Assembly: GCA_021648525.1 (NCBI GenBank)
Contig: JAKISP010000001.1
Location: 66,061-130,060, forward strand
DNA: 64,000 nucleotides
Reading direction: 5' to 3'
Source of the DNA: Gammaproteobacteria bacterium
GTDB lineage: Bacteria; Pseudomonadota; Gammaproteobacteria; SZUA-140
Shown here: one piece after another, positions 27,712 to 38,900 of the stretch
Numbering within the stretch: position 1 is the stretch's first letter
Layout: the number at the start of each line of letters is the position of its first letter
Position numbers and translations under genes: made by a program
The notes under the pieces: model-generated
What the model saw: the letters and a program-made list of their open reading frames with translations, nothing else
Databases searched by the model: none
Told to the model about the DNA's origin: nothing

Positions 27712-28554
27712 ATGGCAACACTCACTCTACCGTCTGACATCAAAAAAACGGTTAAAGCGGCACTAAAAGAAGATATAGGCAAGGGAGACATCACCGCCTC
27801 ACTGATCCCGCCACAGACCACCGCCACTGCCACCGTCATCACACGTGAAGCGGCAATTCTGTGTGGGCGCGAATGGTTTACCGAAACCATGCTGCAACTG
27901 AGCGATGAAATATCCATTAGCTGGCAAGCGCAAGATGGCGACCTGGTCAACGAAAACCAGACACTCTGTACCATTCAGGGGCCAGCCCGGGCCATCCTTA
28001 GCGCAGAACGTGTGGCACTCAATTTTCTGCAACTACTGTCCGGTATTGCAACCGAGTCACGCCGCTACGCAGATCGTGTCAAAGGGCTCAAAACCGCCAT
28101 CCGCGACACCCGTAAAACCATCCCCGGCCTGCGCCTGGCACAAAAATATGCGGTGCGCTGCGGTGGATGCGAAAACCATCGTATCGGGCTTTACGATGGT
28201 GTTTTGATCAAAGAAAATCATATCCTCGCCTGTGGTTCAATCACCAGGGCAGTCGAACAGATCCGAGCCAGCCATCCCAAAATGCAGATCGAAGTCGAAG
28301 TGGAAAACCTTGAAGAGTTCCATGAAGCACTCGCAGCAAAGGCCGATATGTTGCTGCTCGATAATTTTGATCGCGCCATGCTGCAACGTGCAGTAATTCT
28401 CAACAAGGGACAGGCAAAACTGGAGGCCTCCGGCGGCATCACCTTCAATGAGATCCGCGGCCTCGCTGAAAGCGGTATCGATTACATCGCGATCGGCACC
28501 CTCACCAAAAACATTCAATCGATCGACCTCTCAATGCGCCTTACCACCACCTAA
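27712..28554 (+). CDS. nadC: Nicotinate-nucleotide pyrophosphorylase (carboxylating) NadC
   Basis: Converts quinolinate and PRPP to nicotinate mononucleotide, CO2 and PPi in de novo NAD synthesis. The 280-residue protein has the family motifs AERVALNFLQLLSGIAT, RDTRKTIPGLRLAQKYAV with RCGGCENHR, GVLIKENHI, VEVENLEEFHEAL, LLDNFDRAML and EASGGITFNEI. These include the Arg, Lys and Glu residues of the active site. Start at ATG 27712. It is divergent from clpB and followed by proS on the same strand after 85 bases. Confidence 0.97.
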   Translation: MATLTLPSDIKKTVKAALKEDIGKGDITASLIPPQTTATATVITREAAILCGREWFTETMLQLSDEISISWQAQDGDLVNENQTLCTIQGPARAILSAERVALNFLQLLSGIATESRRYADRVKGLKTAIRDTRKTIPGLRLAQKYAVRCGGCENHRIGLYDGVLIKENHILACGSITRAVEQIRASHPKMQIEVEVENLEEFHEALAAKADMLLLDNFDRAMLQRAVILNKGQAKLEASGGITFNEIRGLAESGIDYIAIGTLTKNIQSIDLSMRLTTT

Positions 28555-28639
28555 ATACTCAATCAAGAGAAGCCTGATTTAGGCGGCATAAATCTGCTAA
28601 CATCTGGCGCATTGTCAATATATTAACTTTAGGATTCCA

Positions 28640-30343
28640 ATGCGCGCTTCAAAGTTCCTCTCAGCCACCCTTAAAGAGACCCCTGCCGATGCAGAGGTGA
28701 TCAGCCACCAACTGATGCTGCGCGCGGGGATGATCCGCAAACTCGCTAGCGGCCTCTATAGCTGGCTACCGTTGGGCCTGCGCGTACTAAGAAAGGTTGA
28801 GAATGTGGTGCGTGAAGAGATGAATCACGCCGATGCCCAGGAGCTCTTAATGCCGGCGGTGCAACCCGCCGAATTATGGCAGGAAACAGAGCGCTGGGAT
28901 CAGATGGGCGCCGAGATGCTGCGCCTCAAGGATCGGCACGGGCGTGACTTCTGCTTCGGCCCGACCCATGAAGAGGTCATTACCGATCTAATCCGTAACG
29001 AAATCCGCAGCTACAAACAGCTACCCGCCACCTTTTACCAGATACAGACCAAATTCCGTGATGAGCGCCGCCCACGCTTCGGCGTGATGCGCGCACGTGA
29101 ATTCCTGATGAAGGATGCCTACTCATTCCACGCCACTGACGAGTCTCTGCAAGAAACCTACGACAAAATGTACGCGACCTATTCGCGCATCTTTGAAAGA
29201 CTAGGACTCAACTTCCGTGCGGTACTCGCCGACACTGGCGCGATCGGCGGTAGCGCCTCACATGAGTTTCATGTGCTGGCCGACTCCGGTGAAGATGCCA
29301 TCGCCTTTTCATCCGACAGTGATTACGCCGCCAACGTTGAACTAGCCGAAGCGATTGCACCGAAAGATAAACGCGCAGCACCAATCGTCGAAATCGCAAC
29401 GGTTGACACACCCAACCAACAGAGCATTACCGAGGCCTCTGAATTCCTCAAAGTAGATGCAGAACAAACCCTTAAAACACTACTAGTAAAGGGTATTAAA
29501 GACTCTGTGGTTGCACTGGTAATACGTGGTGACCATGAACTAAATGTACTCAAGGCTGAAAAACTGGAGCAGGTTGAAACGCCACTCACCTTCGTCAGTA
29601 TTGAGCAGGTAAAAGCAACGGCGGGTTGCGCACCTGGCTCAGTCGGACCAAAAAATTTAAACATCGACGTGATTGCCGATCACAGCGCCGCACACACGGC
29701 CAACTTTATCTGTGGCGCCAACAGCGATGGCCAGCATCTGACTGGCGTTAACTGGGGGCGCGACCTGCCAGAGCCGATCACCGCGGACATCCGTAACATC
29801 GTCGAAGGCGACGCCTCACCCGATGGCAACGGTACACTATCGATCCGTCGAGGTATTGAAGTCGGCCACATCTTCCAGCTGGGCCAAAAATACAGTAAAG
29901 CGATGAAGGCGACCTGTCTCAACGATCAGGGCAAAAGCGTGACGATGACGATGGGCTGTTATGGCATTGGGGTGTCACGCGTTGTCGCCGCGGCAATCGA
30001 GCAAAACAATGACGACGGCGGCATCATCTGGCCGGAAGCGATTGCACCGTTTCAGGTCGCACTGCTGCCACTCAACATGCACAAGTCACAGCGCCTACGT
30101 GAGGCGTGCGAGGCGCTCTATGACAAACTGACAACGGCTGGCATCGAAGTACTGTTCGAAGACCGCAAGGAGCGCCCCGGGGTGATGTTTGCCAATGTCG
30201 ATCTAATCGGTATTCCCCATCGCCTGGTACTGGGCGAGCGCGGCCTCGACACTGGAATTGTCGAATACAAGCATCGCCGCGATGCTGATGCGAGAGAAAT
30301 CCCACTGACCGAGATCGTTGAATACATCAAAAACTACGAATAA
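28640..30343 (+). CDS. proS: Prolyl-tRNA synthetase (bacterial type, with editing domain)
   Basis: Class II aminoacyl-tRNA synthetase. The 567 residues start [20 protein letters not shown]. They show motif 2 ([21 protein letters not shown]), then the INS editing domain (about 225-400) with its YbaK-like core ([17 protein letters not shown]). Motif 3 is visible in [17 protein letters not shown]. The C-terminal anticodon-binding domain contains [20 protein letters not shown]. Length is standard for the E. coli type. A 10-bp inverted repeat lies just after the stop and runs up to the start of the next gene. Confidence 0.98.
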   Translation: MRASKFLSATLKETPADAEVISHQLMLRAGMIRKLASGLYSWLPLGLRVLRKVENVVREEMNHADAQELLMPAVQPAELWQETERWDQMGAEMLRLKDRHGRDFCFGPTHEEVITDLIRNEIRSYKQLPATFYQIQTKFRDERRPRFGVMRAREFLMKDAYSFHATDESLQETYDKMYATYSRIFERLGLNFRAVLADTGAIGGSASHEFHVLADSGEDAIAFSSDSDYAANVELAEAIAPKDKRAAPIVEIATVDTPNQQSITEASEFLKVDAEQTLKTLLVKGIKDSVVALVIRGDHELNVLKAEKLEQVETPLTFVSIEQVKATAGCAPGSVGPKNLNIDVIADHSAAHTANFICGANSDGQHLTGVNWGRDLPEPITADIRNIVEGDASPDGNGTLSIRRGIEVGHIFQLGQKYSKAMKATCLNDQGKSVTMTMGCYGIGVSRVVAAAIEQNNDDGGIIWPEAIAPFQVALLPLNMHKSQRLREACEALYDKLTTAGIEVLFEDRKERPGVMFANVDLIGIPHRLVLGERGLDTGIVEYKHRRDADAREIPLTEIVEYIKNYE

Positions 30344-30355
30344 GCGCTAAAGCAA

Positions 30356-30404
30356 AAACACCCGCCTGACGATCTAATTAATAACATTATTGCAGCGGGT
30401 GTTT
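30356..30404 (+). terminator. Hairpin after proS, ending at the next start codon
   Basis: AAACACCCGC (30356-30365) pairs perfectly with GCGGGTGTTT (30395-30404) across a 29-base AT-rich loop. The right arm ends in TTT directly before the ATG at 30405. It may attenuate read-through from proS or mask the start of the transglycosylase. The large loop makes classical termination less certain. Confidence 0.4.
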
Positions 30405-31010
30405 ATGTTCAACCAGACCAGACAGACTCCTCTTTCGCCACTCAGACTTTTAACGCTAGCACTCTGTTGCCTGCTAACCACATCACCATTATTAGCAAAA
30501 GAGCGTGCAGCCGATTCAGAACTGCGCAATCTGCTTATCAGCGCCATCAATGATAGCAAAAGCTTTCAGGATCGCTTTGAGGCTGAAGTCTGGCTGCTGG
30601 ATATGTCGCAACGCCTGCAACATCGCAACCGAAAGCAAGACCAGAAACACCAGATGCAACTGCTCAAATTAATCCATGCTGAAGCGATGCGGGCAGAACT
30701 AGCCCCTGAACTGGTACTGGCAGTCATTGAAGTAGAAAGTAATTTTGACCGCTGGGCGCTATCACACGCAGGCGCTCAGGGGTTAATGCAGGTGATGCCG
30801 TTCTGGCTCAAAGAGATCGGCAAACCGGGCGACAATTTGTTTCACGTGCAGACTAACCTACGGCTTGGCTGTACCATTCTGAAATACTATCTTGATAAAG
30901 AGGATGGCGACCTCACTCGCGGACTAGCGCGTTACAACGGCAGTCTGGGGCGAAACGTCTACCCCAACAAAGTATTTAATGCATTGCGAGAGCGTTGGTA
31001 TCGACAATAA
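30405..31010 (+). CDS. Lytic transglycosylase, SLT family
   Basis: A 201-residue peptidoglycan lytic transglycosylase. After a signal peptide (LRLLTLALCCLLTTSPLLAK) and a helical region comes the SLT domain. Its catalytic Glu is in VLAVIEVESNFDRWALS, followed by HAGAQGLMQVMPFW and the C-terminal LARYNGSLGRNVYPNKVF. It cuts the MurNAc-GlcNAc bond with formation of anhydro-MurNAc. The frame opens at a TTG at 30390; I prefer the ATG at 30405, which gives a normal signal peptide. Exported to the periplasm. It follows proS on the same strand. Confidence 0.88.
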   Translation: MFNQTRQTPLSPLRLLTLALCCLLTTSPLLAKERAADSELRNLLISAINDSKSFQDRFEAEVWLLDMSQRLQHRNRKQDQKHQMQLLKLIHAEAMRAELAPELVLAVIEVESNFDRWALSHAGAQGLMQVMPFWLKEIGKPGDNLFHVQTNLRLGCTILKYYLDKEDGDLTRGLARYNGSLGRNVYPNKVFNALRERWYRQ

Positions 31011-31028
31011 TGCGAACAGCCGCAAACG

Positions 31029-31427
31029 CTAATATTCGCCTAAATAGTCTCGCGCAATTTCAACATGACGATGATAAGTTGAATTTCTGATAAAACTCTT
31101 ACGAATTGTGCTCAGCCACGCCCGCTTAAAGTCACAGCTTGTCACCACCTCCTGCAACCTGATTTGCGCAACATCAAGGTCAATACGCATCAGGCACTGC
31201 TCATTAAATTTCGCCAATATCTGCGTCTCTGAGCGCCGCTGTATCTGCCAGCCTTCCAATAGCACAACACGCACCAGCTGCTCACTCACATTGAAATCGC
31301 TGGCTTTTAGTTGAGATAAATCGATGATCTCGATCTGGGGTGTATAGTCATCCGACTTTTCATACCATGCGGTCGCTGGCTGCAAAGCAAGAGTCAAAAC
31401 AGCAAATAAAAACAAAGTCATGCGCAT
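31029..31427 (-). CDS. Secreted hypothetical protein
   Basis: A 132-residue protein with a signal peptide (MRMTLFLFAVLTLALQPATA, cleavage after ATA). The mature domain has two Cys about 18 residues apart (NEQCLMRIDLD, VVTSCDFKRAW) that could form a disulfide. No family recognised. It is convergent with the lytic transglycosylase gene. The signal peptide and the clean reading frame support a real gene. Confidence 0.6.
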   Translation of the reverse strand: MRMTLFLFAVLTLALQPATAWYEKSDDYTPQIEIIDLSQLKASDFNVSEQLVRVVLLEGWQIQRRSETQILAKFNEQCLMRIDLDVAQIRLQEVVTSCDFKRAWLSTIRKSFIRNSTYHRHVEIARDYLGEY

Positions 31428-31607
31428 ATTTCTATCTCAATAAAAAACTCAACAACAGGTTACGTCGTTAATACAATACAGCTAATATACCGGTGGTGTA
31501 GTCCCATTAACATACCATTTCCCTGCGACAATCTGTCACATTTACCCCCCCTTCAAGCTGCTAATATTAATTCTCCTGAAGACCTTTTACCCCCGTATTT
31601 AAGCGCT

Positions 31608-34457
31608 TTACTCAGGTAAAACACCAGCACGCTGCCAGCCACGTGTATTATCGTGCCGCAGCTCAAATGCAGGCCAGTATTGATTATCCAGTTTCAGCGT
31701 CAACATCGTCTCTTTACCATTCAGACTGAGCATCTTGACTCGTACAGAGGCCCTCCCTGCAATCTCATTAAGACGTGCCACAAAACCATCAAGATTACTA
31801 ATCGCCACCCCTTCCAGCTCAGTCAAACGGCCCGAAGGATAGATCCCATAATGCGCGGCTGGACTCCCCTTCCAGATCCATGAGACATACAGCCCTTCAT
31901 CATCCCGCCCCCGCTGAGCCGCTATTTCACGCTGCTGACGGTGGAAGATTGCCCCAGCCCAGCTCACGAATCGCTTCAAGCCCACACCATCAAGCGGCTC
32001 CGTCTGTAAATTTACTTCGATAATCTCACCGCCACGTAGCAGCGTGACTTTTAATTCAGCTTTTTGTGCCGCGCGCTCTACCTCAAGAAAGGTCGTCACG
32101 ACATTACCATCAATCGCCAGCACAAGGTCTCCGCCTTCCAGCACGGCTGCCGCTGGGCTTCCAGCCTCCACACGTATCACCTGTAATACATGGCGCGTCT
32201 CTGGATTGTGCGCCTCCATGGTTAATGCCCATTCATTATCAAGGCCACGTTTACGCGCCTCATTCAACGGCACAAAATTCAACTCACTCGCAATCGTGCG
32301 CGTAATAACAGGCGAAACCGCCTGCTGCTGCCACCGCAATTGATCCTGCACCACCGCCGTCGGCACCCCAATCACCATGCTGCCAAATTTGTTATTTTGC
32401 TGATAACCAAAGCTTGACCATAATGCCTGCACTGCGCCATCTTTGTCTGTCAAGACCCCGCCTACCGTATTTGCCTGGCTGGTTAACGAAATAACGTCAA
32501 GATTCGTTGCCCGATAGCGCGGCACAGAGGGCATCGGCAAACTAAACATATCAATCTCAGCCACGGTCGTTTTGTGCGAGATTAATTTATGATTCATTTT
32601 AGAGCCAATCAACCAGACATCATCCCCCGGTGCTAGCGGTTCATCTGAAAAGGTGACATTACGCACAGGCGTATCGCCAATCAACGCAGGATCATAAGAG
32701 ACCATTGCGATATTATGCTGCGGATGAATAAACTCAACATTGCCCGGCACTTCAAGTGAACCGGCAAAGATGATGGTGACATCACCTAATGTGGTTGGCA
32801 CTGTGTCACGATCGACCAAAACCCAGCCACGATCAACATCAATCAATAATCCCGCCCCGATATAGCGTGTTTCGGTGATACCCTCAACGACATAAGGCAT
32901 ATCAAAGTTAACCATTACCAGCGATTGCGCCATCCGCTGCAGTGCCGGTGTTTCTGATGTCACAAAACGAGTGGAACTCGGCTGCGGCTTTGACACCCGC
33001 AGCTGCACGGGCCACTCTTCACACGGCCACACCCCATTCATATCATCACGATGGCAGCTTGATGCTGGAAACCAGCGTCGATCCATCGTCACCACACGTT
33101 GAATTTGCTGCCGAGGATTTACCAGCTGGAAAAAGCGTACTGAAAAACGCTCACCGTCACTAATCGTCTGCAACACAACCTCAGCTTCATCAACAGTATT
33201 GACCTCGTGGCCAGCAATAGAGGTGATGACGTTGCCACGCCCAATCAACTCATTACTCAACATATAACCGCCATACGCCACATAAAGCCCGGATACTGGG
33301 ATATTAAAACTGCGTGCCTGCTGATATGAGAGGTCATGTAAAATCGCACCACCCACATCGATATAACGCGACGGGGTAATCTCATTAAGATCCTGTACCT
33401 TAAGCACCAGGGTTAGCGGCTTACCGGCACGCTCAATCACAACTGAAATATCATCACCCACATGCTGGTCAAGCATCGCCTCCAGTGAAATAAAATGACG
33501 CACCCATTCGTCGTTAATTTTCAACAAAATATCACCCGCTTCAAACAAACCATCAGCAGGCCCCTCTGGTACCAGATAGGCGACCGTTAACAGACCAATC
33601 GCAGCGGGATCCTGAGCACGTACCTGCTCCTCATTTTCATCACTCAAACCAAGACGTTTAAGCTCATCATATGGCTGGTATCGGAAGGTTGTCTGCAATG
33701 TGCCACGTTTAATCTCAATACCATTACGAATGCGCTCGAAGGCATGCACCACACGATCCAGCGGCAGATAAAAACTAGCCGCATTACGCATATTGGCACC
33801 CGCATTCAATGCGATCACATTGCCTTCAATATCAATCACTGGTGCACCAGATGAACCGCCACTGGTCGATGAAGCAGCCTGAATATAGAAGGTATTAAAA
33901 TCATTAAAGTTGCCTCGACCATAAACGGGCGCGGGTCTATCGAGGCGTGCGATGGTACCACTTAGAATCGAAAGCTGTTCACCGCCATCATTACCCACCA
34001 CTTTAATTTCACGCCCACGATGCACCGCTTCAGGTAACAGCTCTAATGCTTGAGGCTTGTTATAGGTCAGTGCCTCTGGATCATATTTAAAAAAAGCAAA
34101 ATCATGAATAGGGTCTCGATAAATCGGTATTAATTTAATCTCTTCACGGTTCAGAAACACGCCTTTGGCAACCACTGGCCCCGGCTGCACCACATGGCGA
34201 TTGGTCAGCACAATTCCCTGTTCCGCATCAACCACAAAACCGGTCGCCTGCACCGAATTATTGATGCCGGTATCAAATGAACGCGGTGCATCGACTCGAA
34301 TCGCCAATACCGCCTGTGCAGCATGATCGATTGCCTGCTCCCAGCGTTGTTCTTCACTGGCATACAGTGGTGGTGTAACCGCTAATATCAACAACAATGG
34401 GGTAAGAAATTCAAACCTGAATGATGACAGCCTGAAGCTCATAAAATTGAATCGCAT
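31608..34457 (-). CDS. Large tandem HtrA-like serine protease with PDZ domains (Nma111-like)
   Basis: A periplasmic trypsin-fold protease of about 949 residues. The first protease domain has a full triad: His in VLTNRHVVQPG, Asp in RDPIHDFAFFKYD, Ser in STSGGSSGAPVID. A PDZ domain follows (GLFEAGDILLKINDEWV), then a second PDZ-like stretch. A second protease-like domain (about 530-740) has SQANTVGGVLTDKDG where a serine would be expected, so it is inactive. Two C-terminal PDZ-like domains complete the chain (AVLEGGDLVLAIDGNVV, GIYPSGRLTELEGVAI). This layout recalls yeast Nma111. The ATG at 34457, with AGGA upstream, gives a good signal peptide ending near YASEE. An earlier ATG at 34529 lacks a ribosome-binding site. 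Confidence 0.82.
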   Translation of the reverse strand: MRFNFMSFRLSSFRFEFLTPLLLILAVTPPLYASEEQRWEQAIDHAAQAVLAIRVDAPRSFDTGINNSVQATGFVVDAEQGIVLTNRHVVQPGPVVAKGVFLNREEIKLIPIYRDPIHDFAFFKYDPEALTYNKPQALELLPEAVHRGREIKVVGNDGGEQLSILSGTIARLDRPAPVYGRGNFNDFNTFYIQAASSTSGGSSGAPVIDIEGNVIALNAGANMRNAASFYLPLDRVVHAFERIRNGIEIKRGTLQTTFRYQPYDELKRLGLSDENEEQVRAQDPAAIGLLTVAYLVPEGPADGLFEAGDILLKINDEWVRHFISLEAMLDQHVGDDISVVIERAGKPLTLVLKVQDLNEITPSRYIDVGGAILHDLSYQQARSFNIPVSGLYVAYGGYMLSNELIGRGNVITSIAGHEVNTVDEAEVVLQTISDGERFSVRFFQLVNPRQQIQRVVTMDRRWFPASSCHRDDMNGVWPCEEWPVQLRVSKPQPSSTRFVTSETPALQRMAQSLVMVNFDMPYVVEGITETRYIGAGLLIDVDRGWVLVDRDTVPTTLGDVTIIFAGSLEVPGNVEFIHPQHNIAMVSYDPALIGDTPVRNVTFSDEPLAPGDDVWLIGSKMNHKLISHKTTVAEIDMFSLPMPSVPRYRATNLDVISLTSQANTVGGVLTDKDGAVQALWSSFGYQQNNKFGSMVIGVPTAVVQDQLRWQQQAVSPVITRTIASELNFVPLNEARKRGLDNEWALTMEAHNPETRHVLQVIRVEAGSPAAAVLEGGDLVLAIDGNVVTTFLEVERAAQKAELKVTLLRGGEIIEVNLQTEPLDGVGLKRFVSWAGAIFHRQQREIAAQRGRDDEGLYVSWIWKGSPAAHYGIYPSGRLTELEGVAISNLDGFVARLNEIAGRASVRVKMLSLNGKETMLTLKLDNQYWPAFELRHDNTRGWQRAGVLPE

Positions 34458-34583
34458 ATTAAAATCGCTTTCCTGACTAGAAAATAGTCCACCGATTCTC
34501 TCATAAGTAAGCCGAAATAAGCAGCTCATCAGTCATGCTACACTGCCCAGTAAAAATTCAGGCCAAAACAACCACGACACCAC

Positions 34584-35219
34584 ATGAACAAGCTAAAACG
34601 CACCAAAATCTTCGAACGCCTGCGCGCAGAAAACCCTCACCCCACTACTGAATTAAACTACACCACCCCGTTTGAACTGTTAATCGCAGTCATTCTCTCT
34701 GCCCAGGCGACTGACAAAGGGGTTAACAAAGCAACTGATAAACTCTATCCCATTGCCAATACACCCACCACTATCCACGCACTGGGAGTGGATGGCCTTA
34801 AGGTCTACATTAAGACCATCGGGCTGTTCAACACTAAAGCGGCCAATGTGATTAAGACCTGCGCCATTCTCAGCGATCAGCATAACAACGAGGTGCCGCA
34901 AGATCGTGAAAGCCTTGAAGCCCTGCCTGGCGTGGGGCGTAAGACCGCCAATGTGATCCTCAACACCGCCTTTGGCCAGCCAACCATCGCGGTCGATACC
35001 CACATTTTCCGCGTCTCCAACCGCACCAGAATTGCCCCTGGAAAAACGGTACTGGCGGTGGAGCACAAGCTAATCAAATTCATCCCCGATGAATTCAAGC
35101 TCGATGCCCACCACTGGCTGATTCTGCACGGGCGTTATGTCTGTGTGGCACGCAAACCACGCTGTGGTGCCTGCGTCATTGAGGATTTGTGTGAATACAG
35201 ACAAAAAGCGGTTGAATAG
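34584..35219 (+). CDS. nth: Endonuclease III
   Basis: DNA N-glycosylase and AP lyase that removes oxidised pyrimidines. The 211 residues contain the helix-hairpin-helix LPGVGRKTANVIL, with the catalytic Lys, and the catalytic Asp in VDTHIFRVSNR. The C-terminal [4Fe-4S] ligands are four Cys spaced 6-2-5 (residues in VCVARKPRCGACVIEDLC). Length is standard. It is divergent from the protease gene and followed by a DUF1841 gene 36 bases later. Confidence 0.97.
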   Translation: MNKLKRTKIFERLRAENPHPTTELNYTTPFELLIAVILSAQATDKGVNKATDKLYPIANTPTTIHALGVDGLKVYIKTIGLFNTKAANVIKTCAILSDQHNNEVPQDRESLEALPGVGRKTANVILNTAFGQPTIAVDTHIFRVSNRTRIAPGKTVLAVEHKLIKFIPDEFKLDAHHWLILHGRYVCVARKPRCGACVIEDLCEYRQKAVE

Positions 35220-35255
35220 ACTATAATTCTATAGACCACAAGCCGAGAATTAACC

Positions 35256-35693
35256 ATGTTTTTTTCGAAAGATCGACACAAGATGCGCCAGTTTTTTTTT
35301 GATATCTGGCAAAAACAGCTCAACGGCACCACCCCGCTAGAACCGATGGAACAGATCATCACGGGCATTATCCAGCAGCACCCAGAGTACCACGCCCTGT
35401 TGTCAGATCCGGACGCGGTGATCGACAAGGATTTCACCCCCGAAATGGGCCAGAGCAACCCATTTTTGCATATGTCGATGCATATCGCGATCCAGGAGCA
35501 ACTCGCCACTCAACGTCCTAAGGGCATTATCAACATCTACCAGGTGCTGATCAAAAAATGCAATGATCCACATGCCGCTGAGCACCAGATGATGGAGCCA
35601 CTGGGTGATATGCTGATGCAGGCGCAACGTCGTAATACTGCCCCCGATGAGAAGTATTATTTAAAGGGACTACGTAAACTGCTTAAGAAATAA
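35256..35693 (+). CDS. DUF1841 family protein
   Basis: A 145-residue cytoplasmic protein matching the DUF1841 pattern: KMRQFFFDIWQKQ near the start, PFLHMSMHIAIQEQ in the middle, and HAAEHQMMEPLGDML. This histidine- and methionine-rich core is the hallmark of the family, whose function is unknown. It follows nth, a frequent neighbour in gammaproteobacteria, and is probably in the same transcript. Confidence 0.85.
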   Translation: MFFSKDRHKMRQFFFDIWQKQLNGTTPLEPMEQIITGIIQQHPEYHALLSDPDAVIDKDFTPEMGQSNPFLHMSMHIAIQEQLATQRPKGIINIYQVLIKKCNDPHAAEHQMMEPLGDMLMQAQRRNTAPDEKYYLKGLRKLLKK

Positions 35694-35934
35694 ACAATCA
35701 CAATCGATAGTTCATTGATTAAAAAGAAAAAAATAAGCACATACCAACTCAGAACCTACATGTTACTTACTACATCTAATCCATCGTCTGCCGCTATATA
35801 TAAGTATAAGATGTATATTGGCAACATCACTCAGAGGGCCTGCATCGGCACTCGCACATACCCGGGCAATTCTCTTGTTTAATCACCTCACTCAACCAGA
35901 TAGCAACGTACAGGCCCCCGCCCCACGGGCGTTA

Positions 35935-38900
35935 ATGTTGTGGTTTTTACTGGCATCCCTGCTACCCTTTTGCCTGCATGCAGTACCAACCCAGTGGCAA
36001 TGGGCCCATCCCACCCCGCACGGCAATCAGCACAATAGTGTTATCTGGGGTAACGATGAGTTTGTCGCCGTCGGCGAAGGTGGCAACATCACCACCAGTC
36101 AATCTGGCGGCAACGAAAGCTGGGTAGTAGAACCCTCAGATACAACGGAGAACCTGAATGATATTGCATGGAGTGGATCCCGTTACGTCAGCGTTGGAGA
36201 CCAGGGAACCATTGTCAGCCGTACTAACAGCGGAAACTGGGACATTCGCACATCAACCATCACCCATAAATTAACCGATGTTATCTGGAATGGGGAACAG
36301 TTCCTCGCCATTGGAGAATACACGGCGTCCTTTACCCACCCAATCGATGGTGCACAAAACCGATCTGCTGCTGCTATTCTTACCAGCGCAACAGGTTCTG
36401 GCTGGCGACTTGAAAGCCCTGCCCTCAATCCAGACCGCTACAGTAACGTACCACCGCCCAGGCTTCGCGGTATCACCTGGGATGGCAGCTTATATGTCGC
36501 CAGCAGTGATGATGGCGCTATTTTAACCAGCCTTGATGGCATTGCCTGGCATACGCGCTCAATCAATAGTATTGCAAACAATGGTAAAGCAGGTTTGAAT
36601 AAACGCTTTTTAGCCGTGGGGGATAACGGCTTAACACTTAGCAGCAGTGATGGCATCAGCTGGACAAAACGTGCGCCCGGCATTTCCGATAATCTACACG
36701 ACGTCACCTGGGCAGAAGTACACTTTGTCGTGGTAGGTGCAAACGGCACGATTATTTCCACCAAAGACGACGACGGTATAACCTGGGAGACTGAAGCATC
36801 AGGCTCAACTGCGACATTACGCAGCATTACCTTCAATCAAACTTCAAGCGTTATCGCCGTGGGTGATAACGGCACGATTCTCACTCGTTCTCTATCGCCA
36901 CTCACCTGGACTCACCAGGCAGTAGACGCAACCTCAGAGGATCTGCATAGTGTCGCCTGGTCTCTGAACAGTATTTTTAGTTATGTTATCGTCGGCAGCG
37001 GAGGCACAATACTGACTAGCGTTAATACCACCGACTGGGAAGCCGCAACAGATTCCCCCACAGGGTTCACCACCGACTTGCTACATGTGACAGGGGTTCG
37101 TAATTTAACATCGGCACCTGGGGATGAGTTTTTCCTTGCTACCGGCAAAAATGGCACACTGCTCACCACAACCAGTAACATCAACACATGGGTGCCACGC
37201 AGCAGCAACATCAGCGGCGAATGGCTATTCGATAGCACCTGGGATGGAACCAACCATATTGTGGTCGGTAGCAACGGCACCCTGATTACCAGCACTAGCC
37301 TCGATGGCAGCATTTGGACAACGCAGAATGCACAAACCAGTGAGCACCTTTTGAGCATCGCTATTGATAACACGACCACCTTGATTGGTGGTGAATTCAA
37401 CCTCCAGATCTCCACCAGTGACCCGACCAACATCAGTCCTGCAGATATAATAATCGGCAGTGGTCGTATTACATCTCAGCACCTGAATGATATTCTCTTT
37501 GATAATGACAGATATGTCGCCATTGGTAACGCCGGTACTATTATCACTAGCGATGATGCCGACTACTGGACTACCCCCTCCTCTATCACCGATGGTGGTA
37601 GCAGCATCACCAACGATCTATTGAGCATTGGGATAGAAAATGCAACAGATGAGTTTCTTGTCACCGGCACCTGGGGCACGTTTCTACGCAGTAATGATTC
37701 AACAGGAGATACCTGGACATCCGAAGCAATCCCAGTAATCTCTGCTCCTGGCGCCAGTTTTTTCTACGGTGTTGCCTCATCAAACAATTCAATTGTAGCC
37801 ATCGTAGGTAGCGGTGGCGACATCTATACCAGCTTTGACAGTGGTCTTGCCTGGAACCTCACTGCTGGTCCTCTCGAAACCCAGGAAACAATCAATGACC
37901 TTGTCAGAAGTGACACGCTACTGGTTGCCGTCGGCGATAACGGTACTATTTTAAACAGTAATAATGCAGGCGTGGGCTGGGAAGACCAGACTCCAACATC
38001 CTCCTGTGGCGCTAACCGCCTGCACGCCGTGACCTGGAGCGATGTTACCAATCGATTTGTCGCTGTCGGTGACATCGGCACCATCTGCTACAGCAATGAT
38101 GGCTCGACGTGGGTACCGCCACCCGTTTCAGCGGATTTACCAGGCAACTCCAGCACCTTATACGGTATTACATGGGGTAAAGATCAATTTGTTGCCGTCG
38201 GTGGTTCAGCGGTCAACAGTGTTATTTATACCAGCCCATTCGGTGAGAAATGGACCCCCCGTGACTCAAGTGAGTCAAGCACACTGCGTGAGGTCGTCTG
38301 GAATGAAGATCACTTTATTGCCATCGGTGATGGCGGCACGATCACCACTAGCCCTAAAGGCATATCCTGGACAAGAAATAACAGCGGCAGCAGCATTAAT
38401 CTAAACAGCATTGCAATTGGTGAAAACAGCATCATCGTCACTGGCACTTCCAGCTCACCTGCTAGCACCACCATATTAATAAATAGTGATGGTACATGGA
38501 CCGGGGGGGATAGCCAGCCCGCATTCACTGGCATCCAGATCAATGATATTAGCTTTGGTGGTACTCAGTATGCTGCTGTTGCTCCATCAGGCACCATTAT
38601 GGTTAGCCCTGACGGTGCAGCATGGACAAGGGTATTAACTGGCACAAACAGCTTATTCAAAACTGTTCTCTGGGACGAAGGAAAATTTATTGCCGCCGGC
38701 GCTGCCGCGCATATTCTGTTCTCAATAAATCCGGACCTGGTCATTAGCGGGGACTTTACCACCGAAAAAGTGCGGGAAGGTGAAACCGCCCGTTATATCT
38801 TGTCAATCACCAACAGAGGGTATGTAACCGCCGAACGAGCTCAGTATTCAGGGACATTGTCTCGAAACAGTCTCTTTTTATCGGCCACCACCACGCTTGG

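Noticed and set aside
35818-35934. N-terminal extension of the giant repeat protein from a TTG
   Set aside because: Would place 39 residues before a clear signal peptide; the ATG at 35935 is more likely.
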